This document shows, piece by piece, positions 25,298 through 34,141 of a stretch of 36,801 nt of DNA. The stretch is taken from contig NZ_JAAKZZ010000015.1 in the NCBI RefSeq assembly GCF_011045075.1, positions 1 to 36,801 on the forward strand, written 5' to 3'. The translations under genes were made by a program, and so were the position numbers. Under the pieces are notes generated by a model. The model was not told the origin of the DNA. It searched no databases and saw nothing but the letters and a program-made list of their open reading frames with translations. Numbering within the stretch: position 1 is the first letter of the stretch; each line of letters starts with the position of its first letter. The stretch comes from Streptomyces boncukensis (lineage in GTDB: Bacteria > Actinomycetota > Actinomycetes > Streptomycetales > Streptomycetaceae).

Positions 25298-26491
25298 TCA
25301 GCGCTCCAGGTCCGGAGCGGGGCAGCGCCGCACGGTCACCGGGTTGCAGCGCACCGTGGTCGCCCCGCCCGGCAGCTCCGCGACGTAGTCCGAGCCGTAC
25401 CGCGCCGCGAGCCCCGGCACCGGGAAGTCCGTGCTCACCATCTGCGCGCCCGAACGCAGCGCGTCCCGCTGCATCGACGTGTCACCGCTCGTCGCCTGGA
25501 CGAGCGGCACGTCGGACCGCGTGCGCACATAGAAGCCCTGCCGCACCAGCTTCCTGATCCGGTACGCGTTGGCCCCGGTCGGGTCGTTGACCTTCATGAA
25601 CGCCGCGTCCGCACGCCACGGCTCGGAGTCCGTGAACAGCACCCGGCCCTGCAGGCTCTCCCGGCCCCCGGCGCGGTAGGCGTCCTGGATCTCCCGGCCG
25701 TCGTTGTCCATGAAGAACATCACCTGCCCCCGGGTGTCCCGCACCCGGGGCCAGCCGTACTTCCGTACGGACTGCCCCAGCGTCTTGCCCGGACGCCGGA
25801 TGTCGTCGGGCGTGACCGTCTCGTCGTCGGGGAAGACCGAGCGGATCTCCCGGTCGAGCGCGTCCAGCATGGCCGTGTCCCACTTCGGGCTCCTGGCGCC
25901 GCCCTGCTCCTCCAGCCGGGGGTCGGTCGACTTCAGCTCCAGCAGGATCGGCGCCGCCACATGGCCCGGCTGCCGCTCGGACCACTCCTTGACCTGGGTG
26001 AGACAGCCCTTCAGCGTCACACAGCTCGTGCGGTAGTCGAAGTCCGCCCAGTGCAGCACCTTGAAGCCGGGCTTCTTCAGCTCCGGGTCGGCGAGCGGCG
26101 GCAGTCCGGCCCGCTTGCGGATCAGCGGATCCGCGTACAGCCCGCCCTCCGGGTCGGGGAAGACGTCCAGCTCGATCCCCCGCACCCGCTGCCGCTCGAA
26201 CTGCACGGGCAGCGACGCATGGCTGTAGAGCAGCGACTGCCAGTTCGGGTCGTGCTGCGACATCAGCTGCTGCTCCGGGAAGGAGACCTCCCGGTGGTAG
26301 CTGTTGTGGGTGGCCATCGCCTGCACCTGGGTCAGCTTCAGCCGCCCCGCGGGGTCGCCGTGCCGACTCGGCCCCGCCGCCTGGGCCTGCGCCGCGGACA
26401 GCAGCCCCGCGACGGCGCCGAGCGCGGTCGCGGCGGCGGCCCAGCGGCGTACCCGGGATCTCAGCGGCCTCTTCGGGCTGTTCGTGCGCAC
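25298..26491 (-). CDS. Secreted Ca2+-dependent phosphatidylinositol-specific phospholipase C-like protein
   Basis: The 397-residue protein starts at GTG 26491 with AGGAGG five bases upstream. It has a long basic signal peptide (to about residue 39, ending AQAQA). The catalytic fold begins with 'VQAMATHNSYHRE', containing the first His (62), then 'GIELDVFPD' (105-113) with the likely calcium ligands Glu107 and Asp109. The second His147 is in 'KVLHWADFDYRTSC'. This pattern fits the Streptomyces antibioticus PLC1-like, calcium-dependent bacterial PI-PLC group. A disulphide is likely between the two Cys of 'SCVTLKGC'. Expected reaction: cleavage of phosphatidylinositol to diacylglycerol and inositol phosphate outside the cell. 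Exact lipid specificity is unproven. Confidence 0.87.
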   Translation of the reverse strand: MRTNSPKRPLRSRVRRWAAAATALGAVAGLLSAAQAQAAGPSRHGDPAGRLKLTQVQAMATHNSYHREVSFPEQQLMSQHDPNWQSLLYSHASLPVQFERQRVRGIELDVFPDPEGGLYADPLIRKRAGLPPLADPELKKPGFKVLHWADFDYRTSCVTLKGCLTQVKEWSERQPGHVAAPILLELKSTDPRLEEQGGARSPKWDTAMLDALDREIRSVFPDDETVTPDDIRRPGKTLGQSVRKYGWPRVRDTRGQVMFFMDNDGREIQDAYRAGGRESLQGRVLFTDSEPWRADAAFMKVNDPTGANAYRIRKLVRQGFYVRTRSDVPLVQATSGDTSMQRDALRSGAQMVSTDFPVPGLAARYGSDYVAELPGGATTVRCNPVTVRRCPAPDLER

Positions 26492-26687
26492 ATCGACCTC
26501 CTGTCGAGCACGGAACGCGCGGCGAGCGCGCCGGTCACACGGAACACTGCCGGGCCCGTACGGCTCGCACGTGCCCGGCAGTTGACGCACGCCTGAACAT
26601 GCCCCGCCGCGCGGGCAGGGTCAAGAAGGCCGGGACGGCCCCCCATCGCGCCCGCGCCCGCACCCGCGCCCTGCACGAAACAGCAAG

Positions 26688-26702
26688 GGGCCGCCCCGGC
26701 CC
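26688..26702 (-). terminator. Candidate terminator after the helicase gene
   Basis: Read on the minus strand, GGGCC-GGGGC-GGCCC forms a 5-bp stem and is followed by TTGCTGTTT. It lies about 60 bases past the helicase stop, after the tandem repeat. Confidence 0.4.
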
Positions 26703-26710
26703 AGCACGGT

Positions 26711-26750
26711 CCGCCGGGTGCCGCCGGGTGCCGCCGGGTGCCGCCGGGTG
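26711..26750. repeat. Four exact tandem copies of a 10-bp unit
   Basis: CCGCCGGGTG occurs four times head to tail immediately beyond the helicase stop codon (26761). The unit is not a multiple of three and lies outside any gene I support. It may vary in copy number between strains. Confidence 0.95.
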
Positions 26751-26760
26751 CGGAAAGAGA

Positions 26761-29562
26761 TCAGCCCACGCTGGAGTAGGCGACAACCCCCCGCAGCATG
26801 CCGTCGATCGCCTTGCGGGCGTTCTTCGCGACGGTGCCGTCCGCCGGCGCGGCGGCGGCCAGCTGCCCCAGCACATCGATGACCTGCTTGCACCAGCGCA
26901 CGAAGTCACCGGCGGGCATGTCCGCCTCGCGGAGCACCGTGTCCAGCCCATGGCCGTCCGCCCAGCGGTACGCGGCCCAGGCGAAGCCGAGGTCCGGCTC
27001 GCGCTGCCCGACCCCTTCGGCGGCGGTCAGCCGGTGGTCCTCCTCCAGCGCGTCCAGCCTCCCCCAGATCCGCACCATCTCGCCGAGCGCGGCGCGCGCC
27101 CGACCGCCCGGCAGCTTCGGCGGCAGCGAGTCGTCCCCCACCCGGGCCTCGAACACCAGCGCGGAGACGCAGGCGGCCAGCTCGGCGGGCGGCAGCCCTT
27201 CCCACACCTGCTCGCGCAGGCACTCGGAGGCCAGCAGATCCAGCTCCCCGTAGAGCCGCGCCAGGGTGCGCCCGGCGCCGGTGACATGGTCGCCGTCGAG
27301 ATAGCCCAGCTCGGACAGGAGCGCGTAGACGCGGTCGAAGGTGCGCGCGATGGTGTTCGTCCGCCCCTCGATACGGCGCTCCAGCTGCCGCGTCTCGCGC
27401 TGCAGGCGGTGGTAGCGCTCCGCCCAGCGGGCGTGGTCCTCGCGCTCGTCGCAGCCGTGGCAGGGGTGCTGGCGGATCTCGGCCCGCAGCCGGGTGATCT
27501 CCTGGTCGTCCGCGGCGGCCGAGCGCTGCTTGCGGTGCCGCGGAGGGTCGTAGTGCCCGGCCCGGGTGCGCAGCGCGGAGGCGAGGTCGCGGCGGGACTG
27601 CGGACTGCGGGCGTTGAACGACTTGGGGATCCGCATCCGGTCCAGCGACTCCACCGGGACCGGGAAGTCTATCGCCGCCAGCCGCTTGACCTGCCGCTGC
27701 GCGGTCAGCACCAGCGGGCGCGGGCCCTCGTGCTCCAGACCCCGGTGGTGGGCCGGGCTGCGCCCGCCCACGCCCGGGTCCAGCACCAGCGCGAGCCCCG
27801 CGTACTTGCCCGTGGGCACATGGATGATGTCGCCGGGGCGCAGCTTCTCCAGCGCCGCGGCGGCCTGCGCACGGCGCTGCGCGACGCCCTGCTTGGCCAG
27901 CTCCGTCTCCCGGTCCTTCAGCTCGCGGCGCAGCCGCGCGTACTCCCCGAAGTCCCCCAGATGGCAGGTCATGGAGGCGCGGTAGCCCTGCAGGCCCTCC
28001 TCGTTCTTCCGCACCTGGCGGGAGATGCCGACCACCGAGCGGTCCGCCTGGAACTGGGCGAACGACGTCTCCAGCAGCTCCCGCGAGCGGTGCCGCCCGA
28101 ACTGCGCGACGAGGTTCACCGCCATGTTGTACGACGGCTTGAAGGAGGAGCGCAGCGGATACGTCCGGGCGCCCGCCAGCCCGGCGAGCGCCCCCGGGTC
28201 CATGCCGCGCTGCCACAGCACCACCGCGTGCCCCTCGATATCGATGCCGCGCCGCCCGGCCCGCCCCGTGAGCTGGGTGAACTCCCCGGGGGTGATGTCA
28301 GCGTGCTGCTCGCCGTTCCACTTGACGAGCTTCTCCAGCACCACCGAACGCGCGGGCATGTTGATGCCCAACGCCAGGGTCTCGGTGGCGAACACCGCCT
28401 TGACCAGGCCGCGGACGAACAGCTCCTCGACGACCTCCTTGAACGTCGGCAGCATGCCCGCGTGGTGCGCTGCGATGCCCCGCTCCAGGCCCTCCAGCCA
28501 CTCGAAGTACCCCAGGACGTGCAGGTCCTGGTCGGGGATCTCGGCAGTGCGCTCCTCGACGATCTCCCGCACCCGGGCGCGGGCCGCGCTGTCGTTGAGC
28601 CGCAGGCCCGAGTGCAGGCACTGCTGGACGGCCGCCTCGCAGCCCGCGCGGCTGAAGATGAAGGTGATGGCGGGCAGCAGGCCCTCGGAGTCCAGCCGCT
28701 CGATCACCTCGGGGCGGCCGGGCGTCCACACCCGGGAGCGCTGGCGGCGCTCCCGCTCCCGGTCGGCCTCCCGTCTGGGCCGCCCCCGGCGCCGGTCGCG
28801 CGGGTGGGAGACGCGGCTGTTCTCCATCCGGGCCATCCGCACCAGGTCCGGGTTGACCTCGCGCTTCTCGCCGGACTCCTCGAACAGGTCGTACATCTGC
28901 CGCCCGGCCAGCACATGCTGCCACAGCGGCACGGGCCGGTGCTCGGAGACGATCACCCGGGTGTCGCCGCGCACCGTGTCCAGCCAGTCACCGAACTCCT
29001 CGGCGTTGGAGACCGTGGCGGACAGCGAGACGAGGGCGACGGACTCCGGAAGGTGAATGATCACTTCCTCCCAGACGGCGCCGCGGAAGCGGTCCGAGAG
29101 GTAGTGCACCTCGTCCATCACGACGTAGCCGAGGCCGAGCAGCGACTGCGAGCCGGCGTAGAGCATGTTCCGCAGCACCTCCGTCGTCATCACGACGATG
29201 GGCGCCTCGGAGTTGACGCTGTTGTCCCCGGTCAGCAGGCCGACCTTGGCGGCGCCGTAGCGCTTGACCAGATCGCCGTACTTCTGGTTGGACAGCGCCT
29301 TGATCGGGGTGGTGTAGAAGCACTTGCGGCCCTGGGCGAGGGCGAGATGGACGGCGAACTCACCGACGATGGTCTTGCCGGAGCCGGTCGGAGCGGCCAC
29401 CAGCACGCCCTTTCCGGCTTCGAGCGCATGGCACGCCTCGATCTGGAAGGCGTCCAGCTCGAAGTCGTAGAGGTCACGGAAGGGAGCGAGTGCGGTGGCC
29501 TGCTCGGCGGCACGCTTGCGAGCGGCCGAGTAGCGCTCCGCTGGGGACAGGTCCTCGGTCAT
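26761..29562 (-). CDS. helY: Ski2/Mtr4-like DEAD/DEAH RNA helicase (HelY type)
   Basis: The 933-residue protein is a superfamily 2 helicase of the Ski2/Mtr4 group. It shows Walker A 'APTGSGKT' (57-64), motif Ia 'TTPIKALSNQK', motif II 'DEVH' (150-153), motif III 'SAT' (181-183) and motif VI 'QLTGRAGRRGID'. A basic Arg-rich insertion (around residues 260-285) follows the first RecA domain, and a C-terminal DSHCT-like domain ends the protein. Relatives begin MTEDLSPAERY, so ATG 29562 is preferred over the GTG at 29586. It lies just downstream of tatC, the order also seen in mycobacteria (tatA-tatC-helY). Probable role in RNA processing or decay; the link with Tat genes appears to be conserved synteny rather than shared function. 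Confidence 0.93.
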   Translation of the reverse strand: MTEDLSPAERYSAARKRAAEQATALAPFRDLYDFELDAFQIEACHALEAGKGVLVAAPTGSGKTIVGEFAVHLALAQGRKCFYTTPIKALSNQKYGDLVKRYGAAKVGLLTGDNSVNSEAPIVVMTTEVLRNMLYAGSQSLLGLGYVVMDEVHYLSDRFRGAVWEEVIIHLPESVALVSLSATVSNAEEFGDWLDTVRGDTRVIVSEHRPVPLWQHVLAGRQMYDLFEESGEKREVNPDLVRMARMENSRVSHPRDRRRGRPRREADRERERRQRSRVWTPGRPEVIERLDSEGLLPAITFIFSRAGCEAAVQQCLHSGLRLNDSAARARVREIVEERTAEIPDQDLHVLGYFEWLEGLERGIAAHHAGMLPTFKEVVEELFVRGLVKAVFATETLALGINMPARSVVLEKLVKWNGEQHADITPGEFTQLTGRAGRRGIDIEGHAVVLWQRGMDPGALAGLAGARTYPLRSSFKPSYNMAVNLVAQFGRHRSRELLETSFAQFQADRSVVGISRQVRKNEEGLQGYRASMTCHLGDFGEYARLRRELKDRETELAKQGVAQRRAQAAAALEKLRPGDIIHVPTGKYAGLALVLDPGVGGRSPAHHRGLEHEGPRPLVLTAQRQVKRLAAIDFPVPVESLDRMRIPKSFNARSPQSRRDLASALRTRAGHYDPPRHRKQRSAAADDQEITRLRAEIRQHPCHGCDEREDHARWAERYHRLQRETRQLERRIEGRTNTIARTFDRVYALLSELGYLDGDHVTGAGRTLARLYGELDLLASECLREQVWEGLPPAELAACVSALVFEARVGDDSLPPKLPGGRARAALGEMVRIWGRLDALEEDHRLTAAEGVGQREPDLGFAWAAYRWADGHGLDTVLREADMPAGDFVRWCKQVIDVLGQLAAAAPADGTVAKNARKAIDGMLRGVVAYSSVG

Positions 29563-29696
29563 CGTGTCTACGAGCCTACCGGCCACCCCTGACAGCGCTC
29601 ACGATCTTTACCGGCCCATGGCCCGTCACCAGCGGTGCCGCGGCCGGTGCCGGGGGCGCCGGGGCGCCGACGGCGTCACGGAACGTGCCCGGCGGC

Positions 29697-30671
29697 TCAT
29701 GTGGCGTCGTCGTAGCCGTTGTAGCCGTTGCGGCGGGGCGAGCGGCGGCCGTCGTCGCCGCCCTCGGACTCGGGGCGCGGCGCCGGGACGGCGTCGGCGG
29801 GCTCCACGTCCTCGGGGTCGTGGTCGAGCGGGGACGCCTCGTCGTCGTCCAGCCCGGCGTACGGGCTGGCGCGGCGGCGCCGGCGGTCGTTGAAGAAGCA
29901 GACGGCGACGGCGGCGAAGTACAGCAGCACGATCGGCGCGGCCAGCGCGGTCATGGTCAGCGGGTCACCGGTCGGGGTGGCGACGGCGGCGAAGACGGTG
30001 ATCCCGAGCACCATGGCACGCCACCAGCCCAGCAGCCGCTTGCCGGTCAGGATGCCGCCGAAGTTCAGCATGACCAGCAGCAGCGGCAGCTCGAAGGCGA
30101 GCCCGAAAACGATCACCAGCCGGGTGACGATGTCCAGGAAGTCGTCGAGCGGGATGAGGTTCCCGGTGCCGTCGGGGCTGAAGTCCAGCAGGGTCTTGGC
30201 GGCGGTCGGCAGGATGACGTACGCCAGTGCGGCGCCCCCGACGAACAGCGGCGCCCCGGCGGCGACGAAGGAGCGCGCGTACTTCTTCTCGTGCTGGTGC
30301 AGACCGGGCGCGAGGAAGCCCCACAGCTGGTAGAGCCAGATCGGGGAGGCGATCACCACACCGGTGGTCAACGCCACCTTCAGCATGATCGTGAACGGCG
30401 CGACCAGGCCGTTGATGGTGATCTCGGCGCAGGTCTCGCCTTCCTTGGCGGCCTCGCCGAACCCCTTGGTGCAGCCGACGGAGTCGCGCACGGGGTCCAT
30501 CAGGAAGTCCGCGATCTGCTTGTAGTAGAACATGGCGACGATGGTGACGGCCAAGATCGCCAGCACCGACTTCATCAAGCGATTGCGCAATTCCCGCAGG
30601 TGATCCGCGAGCGGCATCCGCCCCTCGGGGTCCTTCCCCTGTTTCCCCTGCTTGCGGGCGGACTTGAGCAA
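29697..30671 (-). CDS. tatC: Twin-arginine translocase subunit TatC
   Basis: The 324-residue membrane protein has the TatC hallmarks: cytoplasmic N-terminus 'MPLADHLRELRNRLMKS', six hydrophobic helices, 'LWGFLAPGLHQHEKKY' in the loop after helix 2-3, and 'FGLAFELPLLLVML' with the conserved Glu in helix 4. It is the receptor for twin-arginine signal peptides. The C-terminal about 70 residues form an acidic, low-complexity tail (LDDDEASPLDHDPEDVEP ... NGYNGYDDAT), longer than in E. coli TatC but usual for actinobacteria. It is preceded by tatA on the same strand with a 70-base gap, so the two are probably co-transcribed. Streptomyces exports many folded proteins through this pathway. Confidence 0.97.
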   Translation of the reverse strand: MLKSARKQGKQGKDPEGRMPLADHLRELRNRLMKSVLAILAVTIVAMFYYKQIADFLMDPVRDSVGCTKGFGEAAKEGETCAEITINGLVAPFTIMLKVALTTGVVIASPIWLYQLWGFLAPGLHQHEKKYARSFVAAGAPLFVGGAALAYVILPTAAKTLLDFSPDGTGNLIPLDDFLDIVTRLVIVFGLAFELPLLLVMLNFGGILTGKRLLGWWRAMVLGITVFAAVATPTGDPLTMTALAAPIVLLYFAAVAVCFFNDRRRRRASPYAGLDDDEASPLDHDPEDVEPADAVPAPRPESEGGDDGRRSPRRNGYNGYDDAT

Positions 30672-30741
30672 CCCTCGTCCTCGGTCTCGGAGTGTCGGAG
30701 TATCAGATCAGGCGGGCACGGGTGACGGCGGCGGCGCCGGG

Positions 30742-31029
30742 TCAGCCCTGCTTCTGCTGCTGCTCGGGCTCGGAGACCGGACGGGAGCTGGAGACGTCAC
30801 CGGGAGCGGCCTGAATCGTCTTGGGCGCGGACTGCTGGGACTCCGCCGTGCTGCCCGCCGCGTCCTTCTCGTCGCCGCTCTCCTTCTTCATCTGCTTGGC
30901 CTCGCTCTTGAGGATGCGGGCCGACTTGCCGAGCGAACGGGCCATGTCCGGGAGCTTCTTGGCGCCGAACAGCAGCAGGATGACAAGGAGAATCAGTACG
31001 ATCTCCATGGGCCTCAGGTTGCCGATCAT
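30742..31029 (-). CDS. tatA: Twin-arginine translocase subunit TatA
   Basis: The 95-residue protein has one N-terminal membrane helix ([15 protein letters not shown], about 8-22), the conserved FG hinge, and an amphipathic helix '[21 protein letters not shown]', the pattern of TatA/E. A flexible Ser/Gln-rich tail (50-95) follows. It forms the pore-lining oligomer of the Tat system. The gene precedes tatC on the same strand. Start ATG 31029 is the first codon of the family-typical N-terminus. Confidence 0.96.
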   Translation of the reverse strand: MIGNLRPMEIVLILLVILLLFGAKKLPDMARSLGKSARILKSEAKQMKKESGDEKDAAGSTAESQQSAPKTIQAAPGDVSSSRPVSEPEQQQKQG

Positions 31030-31252
31030 GTGCCACTACCTTCTCGCCGGGGCGGCGTGTGTCCTTGCCTGCCGTGTGAATCGGACGGGCTGCGTCGTGG
31101 TTCCACGCTGACGTGCTGACAGCGATCGTAACCCTGGGGAGTGAACGCCAGGCAATCCCCGTGCGTCCACCACCTTTCGCTCACGTCCCGCAGCGACACA
31201 GCCTCTCGCAGCGTACCCCTCCGATGACCGAAGCAGGAGACCGCCTGCGGCC

Positions 31253-31480
31253 TCACCCCGCGTCGGGCTCGCCCGGCGCCGCTCCCGGGGTCTGCGCGGC
31301 CCGCCCGGCCAGCGGCTGCGCGGCCCGCTCCAGGTTCTCGGCGGCGCGGGTGATCCGCTCCGAGCTGTCGCCCACGGCACGGGAGAAGCGGCGCACCTCC
31401 AGCCCGACCCGGACGGCCAGCACGCCGAGCACGGCGATACCGCAGAAGGCGAGCGTGAGGAAGAACATCGGCCAGAGCAT
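31253..31480 (-). CDS. Small single-pass membrane protein, unknown function
   Basis: The 75-residue product has one transmembrane helix (about 3-24, MLWPMFFLTLAFCGIAVLGVLA) followed by a cytoplasmic amphipathic, probably helical segment (RRFSRAVGDSSERITRAAENLERAA) and an Ala/Pro-rich end. It sits between pafC and tatA on the same strand, 107 bases after pafC, and codon use is typical. It resembles the one-helix proteins (often DUF948-like) that accompany Streptomyces housekeeping clusters. I do not recognise a function; position and topology are the only clues. Confidence 0.65.
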   Translation of the reverse strand: MLWPMFFLTLAFCGIAVLGVLAVRVGLEVRRFSRAVGDSSERITRAAENLERAAQPLAGRAAQTPGAAPGEPDAG

Positions 31481-31587
31481 GTGCGCAGCCTACGGCAACC
31501 GGCGCCCGCGGTTGCGCCCTCTCAGCCCTTCCGCCGGGCCTCCGACGGGGCCCCGTCAGGGGGCGGCGCGACAGGCGGCGGGTCGCG

Positions 31588-32550
31588 CTACTCGCCGTAC
31601 GCCGCCAGGGCGCTGCGTGCCGCGTCCCGGGCGCTCTGAGCGAGCTCGCGGGGCGCCACGATGCGGCCGTCCCGGCCCAGCCGCAGCGCGAGCCTGCGCA
31701 GCGACGCCGGATCCGGAGTACGCAGGGTGATGCTGAGCCCGCCGTCCGGCAGCTCCTCGGCGCTGTCGTACGGGTAGTACTCGGCCACCCAGCGTCCGCC
31801 GGGCCCCACCTCGATCACGACCTCCGGGTCCTGCTCCGAGGGCTGCACCAGCCCCGCGCTCAGATCGCGCGGCTCCACCGGCGGCGGGTCGGCCCGCTCG
31901 TCCAGCAGCCGGATCTCGGCGACCCGGTCCAGCCGGAAGGTGCGCCTGGCCTCCGAGAGCCGGCACCACGCCTCGACATAGGTGTGCCCGACCGCGAACA
32001 GCCGGATCGGGTCCACCTCGCGCTCGGTCAGCTCGTCCCGCGCCGGGGAGTAGTAGCGCAGCCACAGTCTCCGCCGCTCGGCGATGGCCCGGTCGACGTC
32101 CGCGAAGACGCCGCTCTCCGACTCGAAGGTGACCGAGACCCGGGAGCTGGCGCCCGCGCTCTCCCCCGCCGCGCTCTCCAGCTTCGCGGTGGCCCGCTGC
32201 AGCGCGTCCCTGTCGCTCTCCCGCAGCCCCGGCAGCGTGGCCACCGCGCGCGCCGCGACCAGCAGCGCCGTCGCCTCGTCGGCGGCCAGCCGCAGCGGCT
32301 GCGCGGTGTCGCTGCCCAGCGCGTCCGCGTTCCGCCACCAGATGCGCTCGCCGTCGGTGTCGATCTCCAGCAGGTCCCCGCCGCGGAAGCTGGTGCCGCA
32401 CATGGGCAGCACGTTCAGATCGGAGATCAGTTCGTCCGTGGTGATCCCGAAGGCCCGCGCCACCTCCTCGACCCGGGCGCCGGGCCGGTCCCGCAGATAG
32501 GTGACCAGCGACAGCATCCTGCGGGTCTGGTCGATCGCGTTCACGGCCAT
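31588..32550 (-). CDS. pafC: PafC, WYL-domain transcriptional regulator
   Basis: The 320-residue protein has an N-terminal HTH (about 5-45, 'QTRRMLSLVTYLRDRPGARVEEVARAF') and a WYL domain in its second half (about 165-225: 'RRRLWLRYYSPARDELTEREVDPIRLF...YVEAWCRLSEARRTFRLDRVAEI'), then a WCX C-terminal extension. It lies 15 bases after pafB. In mycobacteria PafB and PafC act as a heterodimer that activates the RecA-independent DNA-damage response, with the WYL domain sensing single-stranded DNA. The same role is expected here. Despite the name (proteasome accessory factor) no direct role in pupylation is implied. Confidence 0.95.
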   Translation of the reverse strand: MAVNAIDQTRRMLSLVTYLRDRPGARVEEVARAFGITTDELISDLNVLPMCGTSFRGGDLLEIDTDGERIWWRNADALGSDTAQPLRLAADEATALLVAARAVATLPGLRESDRDALQRATAKLESAAGESAGASSRVSVTFESESGVFADVDRAIAERRRLWLRYYSPARDELTEREVDPIRLFAVGHTYVEAWCRLSEARRTFRLDRVAEIRLLDERADPPPVEPRDLSAGLVQPSEQDPEVVIEVGPGGRWVAEYYPYDSAEELPDGGLSITLRTPDPASLRRLALRLGRDGRIVAPRELAQSARDAARSALAAYGE

Positions 32551-32565
32551 CCGTACCGCTCCCCC

Positions 32566-33552
32566 TCAGCCCTTGGCGACGGCGCGCAGCCGGTCGACCA
32601 CGTCGGCCCGCAGCTCGGCGGGCTCCAGCACCACCACATCGGGCCCGAACTCCACCAGCCAGGCGTCCAGCCCGTGCCCGTACGGGATCTCCAGCTCGTC
32701 CCAGCCGTCCCCCAGCTCCCGTACCTGGGCGGCGCGGGCCCGCAGCGGATAGCCGGCGCCGGAGCGCAGCCGGATCCGGGCGCTCGCGGTGGCGGTCTCG
32801 CCGGCCCAGCGCTCCACCGTCTCGCGCACCGTCACCTGGTCGGGCACCGGCGCGGTGAAGGCGGCGGAGCGGGAGCGCACGGAGCCGGTGATCCGGGAGA
32901 GCCGGAAGACCCGCTCGGCCCGCCGGTCCCGGTCGTAGCCCGCCAGATACCAGTGGCCGCGCCAGCACTCCAGCGTCCACGGCTCGACCTGGCGGCGCTC
33001 GGCGCGCGCCGCGTTGGACTTGCGGTAGTCGAACACCACCGGCTTGCGGTCCCGGCAGGCGAGCATCAGCGGCTCGAACGCGGCCTCGCGCGCCGGGATG
33101 TGCGGCTCCAGCGTGCTGTGCCGGCCCTCCGCGTCCGGAGTCCGGCCGGGCGGCATGCCGCCCGCCGCGTGCAGCTTCTGCAGCGCCCCGCTGGCGGCCC
33201 CGGCGAGCCGGGCCTGCTGCCAGACCCGCGCCGCAACGCCGAGCGCGGTGGCCTCCTCGGCGTCCAGGGCGATGGGCGGCAGCCGGTTGCTGTCGCGGCG
33301 CGCGACATAGCCGGTCTCGCCGTCCAGGCTGTCCACGATGTCGATGACGAGCCCGAGCTCCCGCAGATCGTCCTTGTCCCGCTCGAACATGCGGTTGAAC
33401 GAGTCGTCGCTGCCGGTGGTGTGCTCGCTGGGGCCGAACGCCTCGACATACGCCTCGATGGAGTCGCGCAGCTCCCGCTTGGTGAGGGGGCGCCGGGCGC
33501 CGAGCAGGCACAGTGCCAGATTCATCAGCCGCTCGGCCTTGGCGATCGCCAT
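32566..33552 (-). CDS. pafB: PafB, WYL-domain transcriptional regulator
   Basis: The 328-residue protein shares PafC's architecture: N-terminal winged helix ('KAERLMNLALCLLGARRPLTKRELRDSI', residues 5-32), a WYL domain ('KPVVFDYRKSNAARAERRQVEPW...WYLAGYDRDRRAERVFRLSRI') and a WCX region ending 'VVVLEPAELRADVVDRLRAVA'. ATG 33552 is chosen over upstream starts because GAGG lies six bases before it and the N-terminus then matches the family. It is followed 15 bases later by pafC and preceded by a strong terminator, so pafBC probably has its own promoter in about 33553-33665. Likely partner of PafC in the DNA-damage response. Confidence 0.95.
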   Translation of the reverse strand: MAIAKAERLMNLALCLLGARRPLTKRELRDSIEAYVEAFGPSEHTTGSDDSFNRMFERDKDDLRELGLVIDIVDSLDGETGYVARRDSNRLPPIALDAEEATALGVAARVWQQARLAGAASGALQKLHAAGGMPPGRTPDAEGRHSTLEPHIPAREAAFEPLMLACRDRKPVVFDYRKSNAARAERRQVEPWTLECWRGHWYLAGYDRDRRAERVFRLSRITGSVRSRSAAFTAPVPDQVTVRETVERWAGETATASARIRLRSGAGYPLRARAAQVRELGDGWDELEIPYGHGLDAWLVEFGPDVVVLEPAELRADVVDRLRAVAKG

Positions 33553-33666
33553 GGGTGCCCTCGTGCCCTCTCTGCTATCCGTCCCGGCCGGGCGGCCGGA
33601 AGTCCGGGAATCCGGAAGGTTACAGCCGGTTCCCGACCGTACCGCTCCCGGGGCGCGCCGCAAAAG

Positions 33667-33698
33667 CCGAGGGCCCCGCCGTGCGGCGGGGCCCTCGG
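33667..33698 (-). terminator. Rho-independent terminator after the FKBP gene
   Basis: CCGAGGGCCCCGCC pairs perfectly with its complement around a 4-base GTGC loop. Read on the minus strand the hairpin is followed by GCTTTTG. It lies 10 bases past the stop of the 124-residue FKBP gene and before pafB. Confidence 0.85.
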
Positions 33699-33708
33699 TC
33701 CGGATCCG

Positions 33709-34083
33709 TCAGACGGACACCAGGTCGCAGACGAAGATCAGGGTCTCGTCCGGAGCGATCCGGCCGCCGCCCGCACCCTGCTTGCCGTAGGCGAGGTGCG
33801 GCGGGATGGTCAGCCGGCGCCGGCCCCCGACCTTCATGCCCTGGACGCCCCGGTCCCAGCCCGGGATGACCTGGCCCGCGCCCAGCTGGAACTGCAGCGG
33901 CTTGCCGCGGTTCCAGCTGGCGTCGAACTCCTCACCCGTGGAGAACGAGACGCCGACGTAGTGCACGGAGACGCTGTCCCCGGCCTTCGCCTCGGGCCCG
34001 TCGCCCTCCCACAGGTCCTGGACTTCCAGATCCGCGGGCGGAGCACCCTCCGGGAAGTCGACCTCGGGCTTGTCTTTGTTCAC
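33709..34083 (-). CDS. Cytoplasmic FKBP-type peptidyl-prolyl isomerase
   Basis: The 124-residue protein is a single-domain FKBP with no signal peptide. Active-site aromatics are in place: Tyr in 'VSVHYVGVS', Phe-Asp in 'EEFDASW', Phe in 'LQFQLG', Val-Ile in 'GQVIPGWD' with Trp, Tyr in 'HLAYGKQG' and Phe in 'LIFVCDL'. GTG 34083 is chosen because AGGAG lies seven bases upstream. It should accelerate cis-trans isomerisation of Xaa-Pro bonds and bind FK506/rapamycin-type macrolides, relevant in producers of these compounds. It is adjacent to the lipoprotein FKBP gene (58-base gap), both between pafA and pafB. Confidence 0.95.
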   Translation of the reverse strand: MNKDKPEVDFPEGAPPADLEVQDLWEGDGPEAKAGDSVSVHYVGVSFSTGEEFDASWNRGKPLQFQLGAGQVIPGWDRGVQGMKVGGRRRLTIPPHLAYGKQGAGGGRIAPDETLIFVCDLVSV

Positions 34084-34141
34084 GAAATTGCTCCTACGAA
34101 CGAGTCTTGAGGACAACCGCGCCAGTCTGTCACGGAAGCGG

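Noticed and set aside
26711..26750. CRISPR-like repeats
   Set aside because: Units are 10 bp and directly adjacent with no spacers, so it is a simple tandem repeat.
26599..29592. Nearly 1000-codon open frame antisense to the helicase
   Set aside because: It mirrors helY on the opposite strand, an effect of high third-position GC. It has no domain similarity and no sensible start context, while the minus-strand frame has all helicase motifs.
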